The notes under the pieces are model-generated. The model saw nothing but the letters and a program-made list of their open reading frames with translations, made no database searches and had not been told where the DNA came from. The translations under genes were made by a program, and so were the position numbers. DNA of 64,000 bases from Ureibacillus chungkukjangi (GTDB lineage Bacteria; Bacillota; Bacilli; Bacillales_A; Planococcaceae). Shown in pieces: positions 1 to 9,468 of the stretch. The stretch spans positions 1 to 64,000 of the forward strand of contig NZ_QJTJ01000004.1 of the NCBI RefSeq assembly GCF_003217295.1. The letters are read 5' to 3'. Numbering within the stretch: the stretch's first letter is position 1; every line of letters begins with the position of its first letter.

Positions 1-96
1 TTCCCTCTTTTCATGTTTATCGTCGCTGAAAACATTGTATCCAAGAGAGAATAAAATGACTCTTTTTCTTTTTACACAATTATATGGACTTTATCC

Positions 97-341
97 GATA
101 GGGAGTCGCCTGAAGCATGAAAGGTAGCAAAGAGCCAACGAATACGACGATAGAGAGTCAGCCGAAGCATGAAAGGTAGCAAAGAGCAGGAGAATGCGAC
201 GATAGGGGCTCAGCCGAAGCATGAAAGGTAGCAAAGAGCGGGAGAATGAGACGATAGAGGCTAAGCCTAAGCTAGAAAGGTAGCAAAGAGCAGGTGAATG
301 TGACGATAGGGAGTCGCCTGAAGCATGATAGGTAGCAAATC
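97..341. repeat. 52-bp tandem array A (about 4.7 copies)
   Basis: Units begin with GATAG at 97, 149, 201, 253 and 305, an exact 52-bp period. Each unit contains the conserved cores GAAGCATGAAAGGTAGC and AAAGAGC. Since 52 is not a multiple of 3, the open frame on the minus strand (91-360) changes phase in every unit and is not a credible gene. The rest of 1-505 is AT-rich; a TATAAT at 466-471 could be the -10 of the next gene, but no well-spaced -35 is seen. Confidence 0.9.
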
Positions 342-505
342 CATAGAGTGGAAAAACCACTACTTCATTATCAAAATTTTACCAATAAAGTAAAGTAATA
401 AATAAAATTGCTTCATTTTTCTAGTATTTTAGAAGGTGTTTGATGTAATTCGCTGAAAAGTCCCATATAATAAGAGGTAAGTAATTGAGAGTGAGGTGCG
501 GACTT

Positions 506-1750
506 ATGGAGGATTATGCGAGTGCTAAGTTAGTTGAAGAGAAAGTGTTTAAGGATCCAGTGCATGGCTATGTTCATGTGCGAGACCAAGTGATTTGGGA
601 TTTAATCGCTACGAAAGAGTTCCAAAGATTACGGAGAATTCGACAATTAGGAACTACTTTTCTAGTATTTCATGGGGCAGAGCATAGTCGATTTAATCAT
701 TCACTAGGTGTCTATGAAATTGTACGGCGCATAGTGGACGATATTTTCCAGGGTCGACCTGAATGGGATAATGATGAACGACTGTTAGCTTTATGTGCTG
801 CACTGTTGCATGATGTTGGACATGGTCCGTTTTCACATGCCTTTGAAAATGTATTTGGCACAAATCATGAAGAATATACGAGAATGGTGCTATTAGGGGA
901 TACAGAGATTCATGAGGTTTTAGCCCGTGTATCAAAGGATTTCCCTGAAAGAATTGCACAAGTGATCGATAAAAACTATACGAATCAACAAGTAGTCAGT
1001 TTAATCTCCAGTCAGATCGATGCGGATCGAATGGATTATTTACAGCGTGATGCCTATTACACAGGGGTTAGCTATGGCCATTTTGATATGGAGCGGATTT
1101 TACGCGTGATGCGCCCGCGAAAGGATATTATTGTCATTAAAGCAAGTGGGATGCATGCAGTAGAGGATTATATAATGTCTCGCTATCAAATGTATTTACA
1201 AATCTACTTCCACCCAGTATCACGTAGTGCAGAAACTATCTTATATAATATTTTAAAGCGTGCGAAACGATTAAGTGAAGAGGGCTATTCGTTTAAATTT
1301 GAGCCAGTTCATTTCAAACCATTTTTTGAAAATAATAATACATTAAAGCAATATTTAGATTTAGATGAAAGTATTATGCTGACCTACTTCCAATTTTGGC
1401 TGGAGGAGAACGATGCTATTCTAAGTGACCTGTGTAGACGCTTTGTGAATCGTGATTTGTTTGAGCACGTTGACTTAAACCCAGAGGAAGAGCCAGAGCG
1501 TTATGCATGGCTTGTGGAGCAAGTAAAGGCTATTGGCTTAGACCCAGAATATTATATTAGACCTGATTCTACATCAGATTTGCCTTACGATTTATATCGT
1601 CCAGGTATCTCATCGAAAAGTCCAATTTATTTAGAGATGCCTACAGGGGAGATTCGGGAGCTAGCTGACCAGTCGCATATTGTTGCTGCAATTGCCACTA
1701 AGATTAAAACTGATTATAAGGTATATTACCCGAAAGAAATCGGGGGATAG
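506..1750 (+). CDS. ywfO: HD-domain phosphohydrolase (dGTPase-like), YwfO family
   Basis: A 414-residue cytoplasmic HD-superfamily metal-dependent phosphohydrolase related to deoxynucleotide triphosphohydrolases. The N-terminal FKDPVHGY motif is typical of YwfO. His65 in AEHSRFNHSLG and His102-Asp103 in LLHDVGHGPFSHA are the expected metal-binding HD residues, and a later Asp lies in QIDADRMDYL. I chose ATG 506 because GAGGTG lies 7 bases upstream; an in-frame TTG at 485 has no comparable ribosome site. It stands alone upstream of a convergent tautomerase gene. The exact nucleotide substrate cannot be read from the sequence. Confidence 0.9.
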   Translation: MEDYASAKLVEEKVFKDPVHGYVHVRDQVIWDLIATKEFQRLRRIRQLGTTFLVFHGAEHSRFNHSLGVYEIVRRIVDDIFQGRPEWDNDERLLALCAALLHDVGHGPFSHAFENVFGTNHEEYTRMVLLGDTEIHEVLARVSKDFPERIAQVIDKNYTNQQVVSLISSQIDADRMDYLQRDAYYTGVSYGHFDMERILRVMRPRKDIIVIKASGMHAVEDYIMSRYQMYLQIYFHPVSRSAETILYNILKRAKRLSEEGYSFKFEPVHFKPFFENNNTLKQYLDLDESIMLTYFQFWLEENDAILSDLCRRFVNRDLFEHVDLNPEEEPERYAWLVEQVKAIGLDPEYYIRPDSTSDLPYDLYRPGISSKSPIYLEMPTGEIRELADQSHIVAAIATKIKTDYKVYYPKEIGG

Positions 1751-1782
1751 GGAATAGACGAACACAGAAAAACTGCTCCAAA

Positions 1783-1840
1783 TAAAAAAGAATCTATAAG
1801 CAAAGTTCAAGTTTATGAACAAGTGCATTAGATTCTTGGA
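1783..1840 (-). terminator. Terminator of the tautomerase gene, probably bidirectional
   Basis: AAGAATCT and AGATTCTT form the outer arms around an inner GTTCA/TGAAC hairpin. On the minus strand the stem is followed by a T-rich tract, which suits termination of the 1846-2031 gene. It lies between two convergent genes and may also stop ywfO transcripts. Confidence 0.7.
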
Positions 1841-1845
1841 CAAGC

Positions 1846-2031
1846 TTATTTATCGGAAGCGCGAACCCCAGCGTTTGCATAATGGTTTTTTGCCATTTCT
1901 TCAATAACGATAGTTACTGCTTCTGGTGGTGCATTTACTGTTTCTACAACTGCAGCTGTTACTTTTTCAACTAGAGCTTTTTTCTGTTCGTCTGTACGAC
2001 CTTCTAACATTTTTACTGTTACGATTGGCAT
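1846..2031 (-). CDS. 4-oxalocrotonate tautomerase family enzyme
   Basis: A 61-residue tautomerase of the 4-oxalocrotonate/2-hydroxymuconate family (B. subtilis YwhB-like). After removal of the initiator Met the protein begins with Pro (MPIVTVKMLEGR), and this amino-terminal proline is the family's catalytic base. Start chosen at 2031 because GGGAGGATG lies just upstream; a longer reading from 2046 would bury the essential Pro1. Family members act as hexamers, but the physiological substrate in Bacillales is unknown. It is divergent from ywhD. Confidence 0.9.
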   Translation of the reverse strand: MPIVTVKMLEGRTDEQKKALVEKVTAAVVETVNAPPEAVTIVIEEMAKNHYANAGVRASDK

Positions 2032-2102
2032 TTTACATCCTCCCAAGTGGATAAAATTAGTGTATATTCTTTATAATAGGCTTAGATGGAGGGATTGACA
2101 AT

Positions 2103-2624
2103 ATGGCAAATGAAGAAAAACCAAAACAAAAGATGGGCTTTACCATTATAAAAAATGATCCAACAGATGGCCATAAAGGCTTTGGTATCGGTTCATTATC
2201 TTTAGAAAATGTATCGCCAGTTTTTATTGATATACAGGAAAAAAACGCATTTATTGATATTGGTGCGATGCATGCAAAGAGTGAAGTGGAGCGTCGTGTT
2301 AAATTTACGACGAATCGTGAGGACTCAGAAGGTGGAAAACCGTATTGGCTAGTATGGGTTACAATCGATTTCAAAGAGGATGGACCTTATTTTGCTGGAG
2401 TAACTGCCTGTGAAATGGTTGTGAACAAAGAAAAACGTCGTGGCTATAAAATTTTAGCTGACCATGTCAACAGAATGGACAAATCCATGAAGCGTAAAAT
2501 TATGGTTGACTATATGGATGATGTATCAAAAGAAGTGCTAACAGACTTCTTAAAATCTCATAATTTAGAAATGTGGGAAAGAAGCGACGAACAGCTTCAC
2601 AAGGATTTAGAAGTCCAAAAATAA
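2103..2624 (+). CDS. ywhD: YwhD family protein
   Basis: A 173-residue soluble protein matching the uncharacterised YwhD family in length and in its opening (MANEEKPKQKMGFTIIKNDPTDGHKGFGIGSL-type start). Start ATG is preceded by GGAGGG. No catalytic motif, membrane segment or signal peptide is visible. The conserved position between the ywhB-like tautomerase and the penicillin-binding protein supports the family call. Function is not known to me. Confidence 0.85.
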   Translation: MANEEKPKQKMGFTIIKNDPTDGHKGFGIGSLSLENVSPVFIDIQEKNAFIDIGAMHAKSEVERRVKFTTNREDSEGGKPYWLVWVTIDFKEDGPYFAGVTACEMVVNKEKRRGYKILADHVNRMDKSMKRKIMVDYMDDVSKEVLTDFLKSHNLEMWERSDEQLHKDLEVQK

Positions 2625-2759
2625 TACTTTTACGACTAATAAATAGAAAATATGTTTTAAAAATAGTATCTAGTCAATAGTTTTTGCGGAAAAAACATTC
2701 TTAAATTTGAACAAAATGTGACAGTTTAATTTAAGAATTAATCCGTTGTTGAAACTATG

Positions 2760-2934
2760 TTTGAAAAAAAGTACACTGAAACTAGCTTAAATAGTAAGCT
2801 AGGACACTTGGCTGAACGAAATGTTTGAGACTTATGCGGCATTTGAAACTCCCAAGCCGGATGCCCCATGAATCTCATACTTTCGTTTGCCATAAAAATC
2901 GATTTTTCCTCGAGAAAAAATCGATATTTTTTTA
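2760..2934. ncRNA. Unassigned structured element (candidate small RNA or mobile repeat)
   Basis: This part of the 396-bp gap between ywhD and pbpG folds strongly. A perfect hairpin CTAGCTTA/TAAGCTAG (2782-2802) is followed by a long-range stem AACGAAA (2815-2821) with TTTCGTT (2881-2887), continued by TGAGA (2826-2830) with TCTCA (2873-2877). A nested GGCAT (2838-2842)/ATGCC (2861-2865) pair lies inside. A terminator-like stem with ATCGATTTTTC arms and a T run ends at about 2934. I do not recognise it as any known riboswitch. The transcribed strand is uncertain. Confidence 0.4.
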
Positions 2935-2964
2935 TATTGATATACCAATTTTTACCGATAAATA

Positions 2965-3018
2965 ATAAAAGCTCTTTCTTGCTGGCGGGTATAATACCGA
3001 ACAAGAAAGAGCTTTTTT
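2965..3018 (-). terminator. Terminator of pbpG
   Basis: A 15-bp perfect inverted repeat (AAAAGCTCTTTCTTG with its complement at 3002-3016) lies directly after the pbpG stop codon on the minus strand, with T-rich flanks on both strands. Confidence 0.85.
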
Positions 3019-3020
3019 AA

Positions 3021-5084
3021 TTAGTTATTATTAAACATACCTTTGAAAGCTTCAAATGGGAATAAATCTAAGAAATCCTTCCAGGAATCTTCATCAAAGA
3101 ACTCAAAGGATGAACATTTTTCCTTTGGAATATCTTCAGCTTTTACATAAACCATTCTCTGTTTAGGACAAGACTCCGTTGCGAGCTTTCCAGTTTCAAT
3201 ATCGATTAATACCTTTTCTACACCTTTTGGAGGCTCAAAGGTTTCGTTTGGCTTTCCTTTGTTGATGGCCTCCATAAAGTCAATCCATACTTGCTTAGAA
3301 GCAGCCATGTCTTGCTGTACGGAAAGGGTTTTCCCTTGGTCATAGCCATTCCAAACACCTGCAGTAACGCTAGGTGTGTAACCAACTAACCATTGGTCGC
3401 TTACTGTTGTACCAGATTTAGCGGCATACGTATGTGTCATGCGTGGGCGCAGTGAAACACCGGTAGCAGGGGAGTAATCGCTAAACACTGGATCGAAAAT
3501 TCCTGTCATCATATCTGTTAGTAAAAAAGCATTTTCTTCAGAGATGACTTGCTCAGTCTTAGGTTTTTTGTATTCGTAAACAACCTCGCCATCTGCATTT
3601 TTGATTTCAAGGATTGTTGTTGGTTTTGTTTCTTTCCCGCCATTAGCAATCGTATTATATGCTTTTGTTAAATCGAATAGTGAATTTTCTGTTGTCCCAA
3701 GAGCGATTGATGGATTATTCGCGTCGGAGAAGTTTAGGTTAAATCGTTCTAAAACATCTCGGTAGGAATCATAGCCAATTTCCTCTAATGTTTTGACAGC
3801 ATAGATGTTATCAGATATTGCAATAGCCTGAGCAAGTGACATCTGGCTATCTGCAAATTGCCCGTTAACATTTTGTGGCTTATAAGTTGCTCGCCCGTTA
3901 TCATAGGTGAAAATTGTTTCGCCGACATCTAAAAATGTCAGTGGTGAAAATCCCTTCTCTAAAGCAGCCGCGTATAGAAATGGCTTGATAGAGGATCCAG
4001 GCTGCCGTACTGCTTGCGTCACGCGGTTAAACGAGCTACCTTCATAATCTCGTCCACCAACTAGTGCTGTAACCTGTCCTGTTTCCACATCCATACTAAC
4101 AAAGCCGACCTGCAAATCACTGTCAGGCATGTTTTTCTCGATAGCATCGTCAACAGCTATTTGGTGTGCTTGGTTTAAAGTAGTTTTAATGGACCAGCCG
4201 CCTTCTCGGATGTTCAGATTCTCTTTTTCTAAAATCTTTGTAGCTTCCTGCCACGCAACATCTAGGAAATAAGGGGAAATTGATTTTGTCGCAGTCCATT
4301 GCTCATTTTTTAAGACGATTTCTTCAGAGTTAGCACGACTTTTTTCTTCAGCTGAAATGTATTTTTGCTTGTCCATTAATCCCAGGATAACTGCTTGGCG
4401 ATTCATCGCTTTTTCATAATTATTAATAGGCGAATAAATACTCGGTCCTTTTGGAATTCCTGCTAACAAAGCTGACTCAGCTAAAGTTAATTCGCTTGCT
4501 GATTTGCCGAAATAATAACGGCTTCCTGCTTCAATTCCATACATTCCGTGCCCATAGTTAACGGTATTTAAATAACCCTCTAAAATTTCTTCCTTACTGT
4601 AAAAAACTTCTAATCGATAGGCATATAAAGCCTCCTGAATTTTTCTTGCCCAGGTTTTATCAAATGTTAAGTAGAGGTTACGAGCTAATTGCATACTAAT
4701 TGTACTTGCACCCTCTGCCATGCTTTGTGTTTTTAAATCTGTCAAAACTGCACTGGCGATACGTGAATAATCAAAGCCGTTATGCTCATAGAAATCTTTA
4801 TCTTCAACAGCAACTGTTGCATCTATTAAATAAGGAGAAATTTCGTCTAATTCAACCCAATAGCGTCTTTCTGCAGAATAATAATCACCAATTCGATTTC
4901 CATTATTATCTAAAAATACAGATGCTTTTGGCACGGTTAAAGGCGGAGCACCAGCTATTTGAGCATATACACGCAAAGCAATTAGCCCAGCTACAATCGC
5001 AAATACAGCAGCTACTGCAGTAAAAGTTGTGTACTTTAACCATTTTTTTCTTTTTCTCTGTCGTCTATAGCTTTCTCGTTTCAT
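3021..5084 (-). CDS. pbpG: Class A (bifunctional) penicillin-binding protein
   Basis: A 687-residue membrane-anchored peptidoglycan glycosyltransferase/transpeptidase. A basic cytoplasmic N-terminus is followed by one membrane segment at about residues 18-38. The glycosyltransferase domain has the catalytic Glu94 in VEDKDFYEHNG. The transpeptidase domain has S364-S-I-K, S424-D-N and K556-S-G-T motifs. Start 5084 was chosen because GGGGTGAG lies 6 bases upstream; an ATG 36 bases earlier has no such site. The position and domain set match B. subtilis PbpG (YwhE), which is linked to spore cell-wall synthesis; that role here is inferred from orthology. Confidence 0.92.
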   Translation of the reverse strand: MKRESYRRQRKRKKWLKYTTFTAVAAVFAIVAGLIALRVYAQIAGAPPLTVPKASVFLDNNGNRIGDYYSAERRYWVELDEISPYLIDATVAVEDKDFYEHNGFDYSRIASAVLTDLKTQSMAEGASTISMQLARNLYLTFDKTWARKIQEALYAYRLEVFYSKEEILEGYLNTVNYGHGMYGIEAGSRYYFGKSASELTLAESALLAGIPKGPSIYSPINNYEKAMNRQAVILGLMDKQKYISAEEKSRANSEEIVLKNEQWTATKSISPYFLDVAWQEATKILEKENLNIREGGWSIKTTLNQAHQIAVDDAIEKNMPDSDLQVGFVSMDVETGQVTALVGGRDYEGSSFNRVTQAVRQPGSSIKPFLYAAALEKGFSPLTFLDVGETIFTYDNGRATYKPQNVNGQFADSQMSLAQAIAISDNIYAVKTLEEIGYDSYRDVLERFNLNFSDANNPSIALGTTENSLFDLTKAYNTIANGGKETKPTTILEIKNADGEVVYEYKKPKTEQVISEENAFLLTDMMTGIFDPVFSDYSPATGVSLRPRMTHTYAAKSGTTVSDQWLVGYTPSVTAGVWNGYDQGKTLSVQQDMAASKQVWIDFMEAINKGKPNETFEPPKGVEKVLIDIETGKLATESCPKQRMVYVKAEDIPKEKCSSFEFFDEDSWKDFLDLFPFEAFKGMFNNN

Positions 5085-5536
5085 CCGCATCTCACCCCAC
5101 ATCATTTTTATACTGTCCATAGTATAGACTCAAAAAGTAACCTTTAATCGAAATTATACGTAAAAAAACTGTTGCAACTTGTCTAAAATTATCTATAATT
5201 TTTTCAAGTAGCTGTATGTTGTAGTTTTTCTAAGTGAAGGCTATTCGATATTTATAATAACCATCCATATATCATATACGAATAAAGTCGAAAAAAGTTT
5301 CAAAAGACCTATCTATTGCAATTTTGACGCGATATATACGAGTTGAACCGTGAGATTTGGTCTGTAATTGTTATATATAAGCTGATAGGTATGAAAAAAC
5401 TTGTTAATTATCAGTTTGAGTTAAACAAATAATCGACAAAATATGATAAAGTGAAAAGCAATTGGCTCCAATTGAAGCTGGAGTTTAAGAAACACATGCA
5501 GGGTTTGTTTGAAAATAAGAAGTGAAGGTGAAATAA
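5085..5536. other. Intergenic gap between divergent pbpG and speB
   Basis: This 452-bp AT-rich stretch separates two divergent genes and must hold both promoters. A TATGAT at 5442-5447 with TTGAGT at 5416-5421 is a possible speB promoter, but its 20-bp spacer is long. I see no open reading frame with a ribosome-binding site. In B. subtilis speE lies at this position. Confidence 0.5.
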
Positions 5537-6409
5537 ATGAGATTTGATGAAACGTATGCAGGAAATGTATTTATAAAAAGCCACCCAAATTATGAGGAAT
5601 CAAAGGCAGTTCTTTACGGAATGCCGATGGACTGGACAGTAAGCTATCGTCCGGGTTCTCGTTTTGGCCCAGCTCGAATTCGCGAGGTTTCGATTGGACT
5701 GGAGGAGTACAGCTTATACTTAGATCGTGAATTAGACGATGTGAAATTCTTTGATGCGGGAGATATCCCACTTCCTTTTGGAAATCCAGAAAAGTCATTA
5801 AAAGAAATTAAAGATTTTGTTCGAAAAGTAGTAGCTGCTGGTAAAGTGCCAATCGGTATGGGAGGAGAGCATTTAGTTTCTCTACCTGTAATGGAAGCGG
5901 TATATGAAAAGTATAACGATTTAGCTATTATTCATTTTGATGCACATACTGACCTACGCACTGATTACGAGGGCGAGCCGTATTCACACGCGACACCAAT
6001 TCGTAAAATTGCCGACCATATTGGACCAAAAAATGTGTATTCATTTGGTATCCGTTCTGGCTTAAAAGAGGAATTTGAATGGGCTAAAGAAAATGGCATG
6101 CACATTTCACCATTTGAAGTATTAGAGCCTCTTAAAAAGGTTTTACCAACTTTAGAAGGACGCAATGTCTACGTAACGATTGATATCGACGTATTAGATC
6201 CAGCACATGCTCCAGGAACTGGAACAGTAGACTGTGGTGGAATCACATCAAAAGAATTACTAGCATCCATCCACGAAATCGCACGTAGCGGCGTAAACGT
6301 AGTAGGCTTCGACCTAGTAGAAGTAGCACCTATTTATGATCATTCTGAAATGACCGTAAATACAGCGGCTAAGCTATTACGTGAAATGATTCTTGGTTGG
6401 GTTAAATAA
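5537..6409 (+). CDS. speB: Agmatinase
   Basis: A 290-residue ureohydrolase that splits agmatine into putrescine and urea. The Mn-binding motifs are intact: GGEH, HFDAHTDLR (DAHTD) and TIDIDVLDPAHAPGTG. Length equals that of B. subtilis SpeB. The ATG is preceded by GAAGGTGAA. Unlike B. subtilis, no spermidine synthase gene precedes it. A strong terminator follows directly, so it appears monocistronic. Confidence 0.95.
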   Translation: MRFDETYAGNVFIKSHPNYEESKAVLYGMPMDWTVSYRPGSRFGPARIREVSIGLEEYSLYLDRELDDVKFFDAGDIPLPFGNPEKSLKEIKDFVRKVVAAGKVPIGMGGEHLVSLPVMEAVYEKYNDLAIIHFDAHTDLRTDYEGEPYSHATPIRKIADHIGPKNVYSFGIRSGLKEEFEWAKENGMHISPFEVLEPLKKVLPTLEGRNVYVTIDIDVLDPAHAPGTGTVDCGGITSKELLASIHEIARSGVNVVGFDLVEVAPIYDHSEMTVNTAAKLLREMILGWVK

Positions 6410-6426
6410 TTAGAAGATTAATTCAT

Positions 6427-6467
6427 AAAGGTATGGACCATTACTATAAAGTGTCCATACCTTTTTA
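6427..6467 (+). terminator. speB terminator
   Basis: AAAGGTATGGA pairs with TCCATACCTTT across a short loop and is followed by T residues. Confidence 0.85.
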
Positions 6468-6532
6468 ATTGTTTTCAGTGTAGTGTTTAGGAATTTCTTA
6501 TAGTATTTAATTACCCCTTACATAGTTCTACC

Positions 6533-6562
6533 TTGATAAAATTCACCAATTTATCCTATAAT
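6533..6562 (+). promoter_or_regulatory. Sigma-A promoter of ywiB-argS
   Basis: TTGATA (6533-6538) and TATAAT (6557-6562) are separated by 18 bp, about 40 bp upstream of ywiB. Confidence 0.7.
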
Positions 6563-6609
6563 ATTAAGGTTATATATAGTAATGGTAGCCAAGGAGCGGT
6601 CCCTAAGCA

Positions 6610-7050
6610 ATGAGTATGGAAGAAACAAAAGTAAAAATAAAATTAAATTCCACGATTTTACCGATAGATGGAGAAAAAGAAAACTACGAAATGTGGTTAG
6701 ATGGGTCAGTAGTGAAAAAGTCTGGGAAGTCCTATCTGCGTTATGTAGAGCAACTTGAAGAAAAAGAAATCCGCACAACCGTCAAAATGGGAAATGAAGA
6801 TGCCTTTATATTACGTGGTGGAGGAGTGAAAATGCGCCTGCCATTCAACACAATAAAAGAGGAAATTGGAGAATACGAGACACAATTTGGATCGATGCCA
6901 ATCATAACAAAAACCAAGCATCTATCCTATGATTATAATGAAGATAATCAATTGAGCGGGAAATTTAATGTCCAGTATGATCTCATCATTAGCGGTCAAT
7001 CCGTTGGAAAATATACATTAGAAATACAATATTCGGAGGTACAAAAATGA
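6610..7050 (+). CDS. ywiB: DUF1934 family beta-barrel protein YwiB
   Basis: A 146-residue soluble protein of the YwiB/DUF1934 family, thought to adopt a calycin-like beta-barrel fold; its biochemical role is unknown. The sequence shows alternating beta-type segments such as [16 protein letters not shown] and [19 protein letters not shown] lies 13 bases before ATG 6610, a slightly long spacing; ATG 6616 is an alternative. The stop codon overlaps the argS start (ATGA), implying translational coupling, as in the conserved ywiB-argS pair. Confidence 0.85.
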   Translation: MSMEETKVKIKLNSTILPIDGEKENYEMWLDGSVVKKSGKSYLRYVEQLEEKEIRTTVKMGNEDAFILRGGGVKMRLPFNTIKEEIGEYETQFGSMPIITKTKHLSYDYNEDNQLSGKFNVQYDLIISGQSVGKYTLEIQYSEVQK

Positions 7051-8714
7051 ATGCAGTAGAACAATTGCAGCAAGCAATCAAAGACGCCTTACAAGCAGCG
7101 GTAGAAAAAGCTGGCCTAGTTGAAGCCGGGACAGAATTAAATATCCATTTAGAAACACCAAAGGATAAAGTAAATGGTGACTTTGCAACAAACCTGGCAA
7201 TGCAATTAACAAAATTAGCAAAAAAACCGCCACGTGCAATTGCTGAAAGTATTTTAGAAAACCTTGAAACAAAAGGCACAGAGATTGAAAAATTAGAAAT
7301 AGCGGGCCCTGGTTTCATTAACATCACAGTCCGTAAAGCATTCCTGGCTGATGTTGTAAAATCAGTAAATGAGCAAGGCGAAAACTATGGTCGCTCTGCA
7401 GCTGGAAATGGTGAAAAGGTACAGGTTGAGTTCGTATCAGCGAATCCAACAGGTGACCTACATTTAGGACATGCACGTGGAGCTGCATTCGGTGACTCAT
7501 TATGTAATGTATTAGACTTTGCTGGGTTCGATGTATCTCGCGAATATTATATTAACGATGCTGGTAATCAAATCAACAATCTAGCGCATTCACTAGAAGC
7601 TCGTTACAAGCAAGCTTTAGGAATGGATGCAGCAATGCCGGAGGACGGCTACCACGGTCAAGATATTATCACGATTGCTGGAAAATTGGCTGAGGAATTC
7701 GGTGCGGCAATTCTAGAAAAATCAGACGAAGAACGCTTTGAATTTTTCCGTGAGCATGGCTTGAAGCTTGAGTTAGATAAATTAAAAAATGACCTAGCAA
7801 ACTTCCGTGTGAACTTTGACGTTTGGTATTCTGAAACTTCATTATACAAAAACGGCAAAATCGAAGTAGCTTTAAACAAATTAAAAGAAAACGGCCATGT
7901 ATTTGAAGAAGAAGGAGCTACTTGGTTCCGTTCAACTACATTCGGTGATGATAAAGATCGAGTTTTAATCAAATCCGAGGGTTCATTCACATACTTAACG
8001 CCAGATATCGCCTATCACGAAGATAAAATTCAACGTGGCTTTGAAAAGCTAATCAACATCTGGGGTGCAGACCACCATGGTTATATCCCACGTATGAAGG
8101 CAGCAATTCAAGCACTTGGCTATGACCGTGATAAGCTAGAAGTTGAAGTAATCCAAATGGTTCAGCTATATAAAAACGGCGAAAAATATAAAATGAGTAA
8201 GCGAACAGGGAATGCTGTAACAATGCGTGACCTAGTTGAAGAAGTAGGCTTAGATGCGGTACGTTACTACTTCGTGAAAACTGCATGTGATTCACATATG
8301 GACTTCGACTTAGATTTAGCTGTTTCACAATCAAATGAAAATCCAGTTTACTATGCTCAATATGCACACGCACGTATTTGCTCAATTATCCGTTCGGCTG
8401 ATGAGCAAGGCTACAAAACTTCATTAGAGAATTTAAATCTGTTAACAGCAGAAAAAGAAGAGGATGTACTGAAAAAAGTAGGTGCCTTCCCTCAAGTAGT
8501 AGCCGATGCTGCAAAACACCGCACACCTCACCGTGTTGCAAACTATATCCAAGACCTGGCAGCTGCATTCCACAGCTTCTACAATGCAGAAAAAGTGCTT
8601 AACCCAGATAACAAAGAGTTAACTGAAGCACGCCTAGCACTAATCAACGCAGTCCGTGTAACGCTAGCAAACGCACTACGTTTAATCGGTGTAGCAGCTC
8701 CGGAAAAAATGTAA
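7047..8714 (+). CDS. argS: Arginyl-tRNA synthetase
   Basis: A 555-residue class I aminoacyl-tRNA synthetase that charges tRNA-Arg. It shows the HIGH-type signature HLGHARGA after SANPTGDL, and KMSKRTGN as the KMSKS loop. The anticodon-binding helical domain occupies the C-terminal third, ending in the conserved GVAAPEKM. It overlaps ywiB by 4 bases (ATGA). Length agrees with Bacillus ArgS. Confidence 0.97.
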   Translation: MNAVEQLQQAIKDALQAAVEKAGLVEAGTELNIHLETPKDKVNGDFATNLAMQLTKLAKKPPRAIAESILENLETKGTEIEKLEIAGPGFINITVRKAFLADVVKSVNEQGENYGRSAAGNGEKVQVEFVSANPTGDLHLGHARGAAFGDSLCNVLDFAGFDVSREYYINDAGNQINNLAHSLEARYKQALGMDAAMPEDGYHGQDIITIAGKLAEEFGAAILEKSDEERFEFFREHGLKLELDKLKNDLANFRVNFDVWYSETSLYKNGKIEVALNKLKENGHVFEEEGATWFRSTTFGDDKDRVLIKSEGSFTYLTPDIAYHEDKIQRGFEKLINIWGADHHGYIPRMKAAIQALGYDRDKLEVEVIQMVQLYKNGEKYKMSKRTGNAVTMRDLVEEVGLDAVRYYFVKTACDSHMDFDLDLAVSQSNENPVYYAQYAHARICSIIRSADEQGYKTSLENLNLLTAEKEEDVLKKVGAFPQVVADAAKHRTPHRVANYIQDLAAAFHSFYNAEKVLNPDNKELTEARLALINAVRVTLANALRLIGVAAPEKM

Positions 8715-8729
8715 TTTAACATTTATAGT

Positions 8730-8782
8730 AAAGTGACCCATTTGGGCGTTTCAGTTGAACGCTCGGTGGGTCATTTTTTTGT
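8730..8782 (+). terminator. argS terminator
   Basis: AGTGACCCA pairs with TGGGTCAT, with an inner GCGTT/AACGC stem and a run of seven T. Confidence 0.85.
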
Positions 8783-8830
8783 TTAGAGCTGGGGGGAGGG
8801 GCAGCTAACGGTTTAGTGAGGAGCGGGATC

Positions 8831-9394
8831 AGTGCCCCAAAAACGGTGGAGCGAGGTTAACCGGTAAAAGAGAGCAGTCGTCAGTTCCCCAAAAACGCTG
8901 GAGCGAGGTTAATCGGTAAAAGAGAAGAGGCATCAGTTCCCCAAAAAAGCTGTAGCAAGGTTAATCGGTAAAAGAGAAGAGTCGTCAGTTCCCCGAAAAC
9001 GGTGGAGCGAGGTTAATCGGTAAAAGAGAAGAGTCGTCAGTTCCCCGAAAACGGTGGAGCGAGGTTAATCGGTAAAAGAGAGCAGTCTTCAGTTCCCCGA
9101 AAACGCTGGAACAAGGTTAATCGGTAAAAGAGAGCAGTCATCAGTTCCCCAAAAACGTTGGAGCAAGGTTAATCGGTAAAAGAGAAGCATCGTCAGTTCC
9201 CCGAAAACGCTGTAGTAAGGTTAATCGGTAAAACAGAAGAGTAGTCAGTGCCCCAAAAAAGCTGTAGCGAGGTTAACCGGTAAAAGAGAAGAGTCGTCAG
9301 TTCTTCGAAAACGGGGGAGCATGGTTAATCGGTCAAAGAGAAGAGTCGTCAATTCCTCGAAAACGCTGTAGCGAGGGTAATTGGTCAAAGAGAA
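8831..9394. repeat. 52-bp tandem array B (11 copies)
   Basis: Units starting AGTTCCCC or close variants occur at 8831, 8883, 8935, 8987, 9039, 9091, 9143, 9195, 9247, 9299 and 9351, an exact 52-bp period without a single indel. The core of each unit is GGAGCGAGGTTAATCGGTAA followed by AAGAGAAGAGTCGTC. It fills the gap between the argS terminator and the MerR promoter and carries no credible gene. Confidence 0.95.
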
Positions 9395-9397
9395 CCC

Positions 9398-9420
9398 GAA
9401 CCCACACCCACACCCACACC
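9398..9420. repeat. CCCACA hexanucleotide microsatellite
   Basis: Three perfect CCCACA-type units, preceded by degenerate CCCGAA, sit directly at the end of the 52-bp array. The C-rich strand contrasts with the AT-rich surroundings. Confidence 0.7.
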
Positions 9421-9468
9421 AAATTTCTACATAACAAATATAAAATTCTATTAATTGCATAAATTCTA

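Noticed and set aside
91-360. 89-codon minus-strand open frame across array A
   Set aside because: It is produced by the 52-bp repeat, whose period shifts frame every unit; no ribosome site and no domain.
2738-3004. 88-codon minus-strand frame in the ywhD-pbpG gap
   Set aside because: It runs through two hairpins, including the pbpG terminator, and has no ribosome site or recognisable domain.
97-9394. CRISPR array
   Set aside because: The 52-bp units are contiguous, with no separate unique spacers, and no cas genes are nearby.
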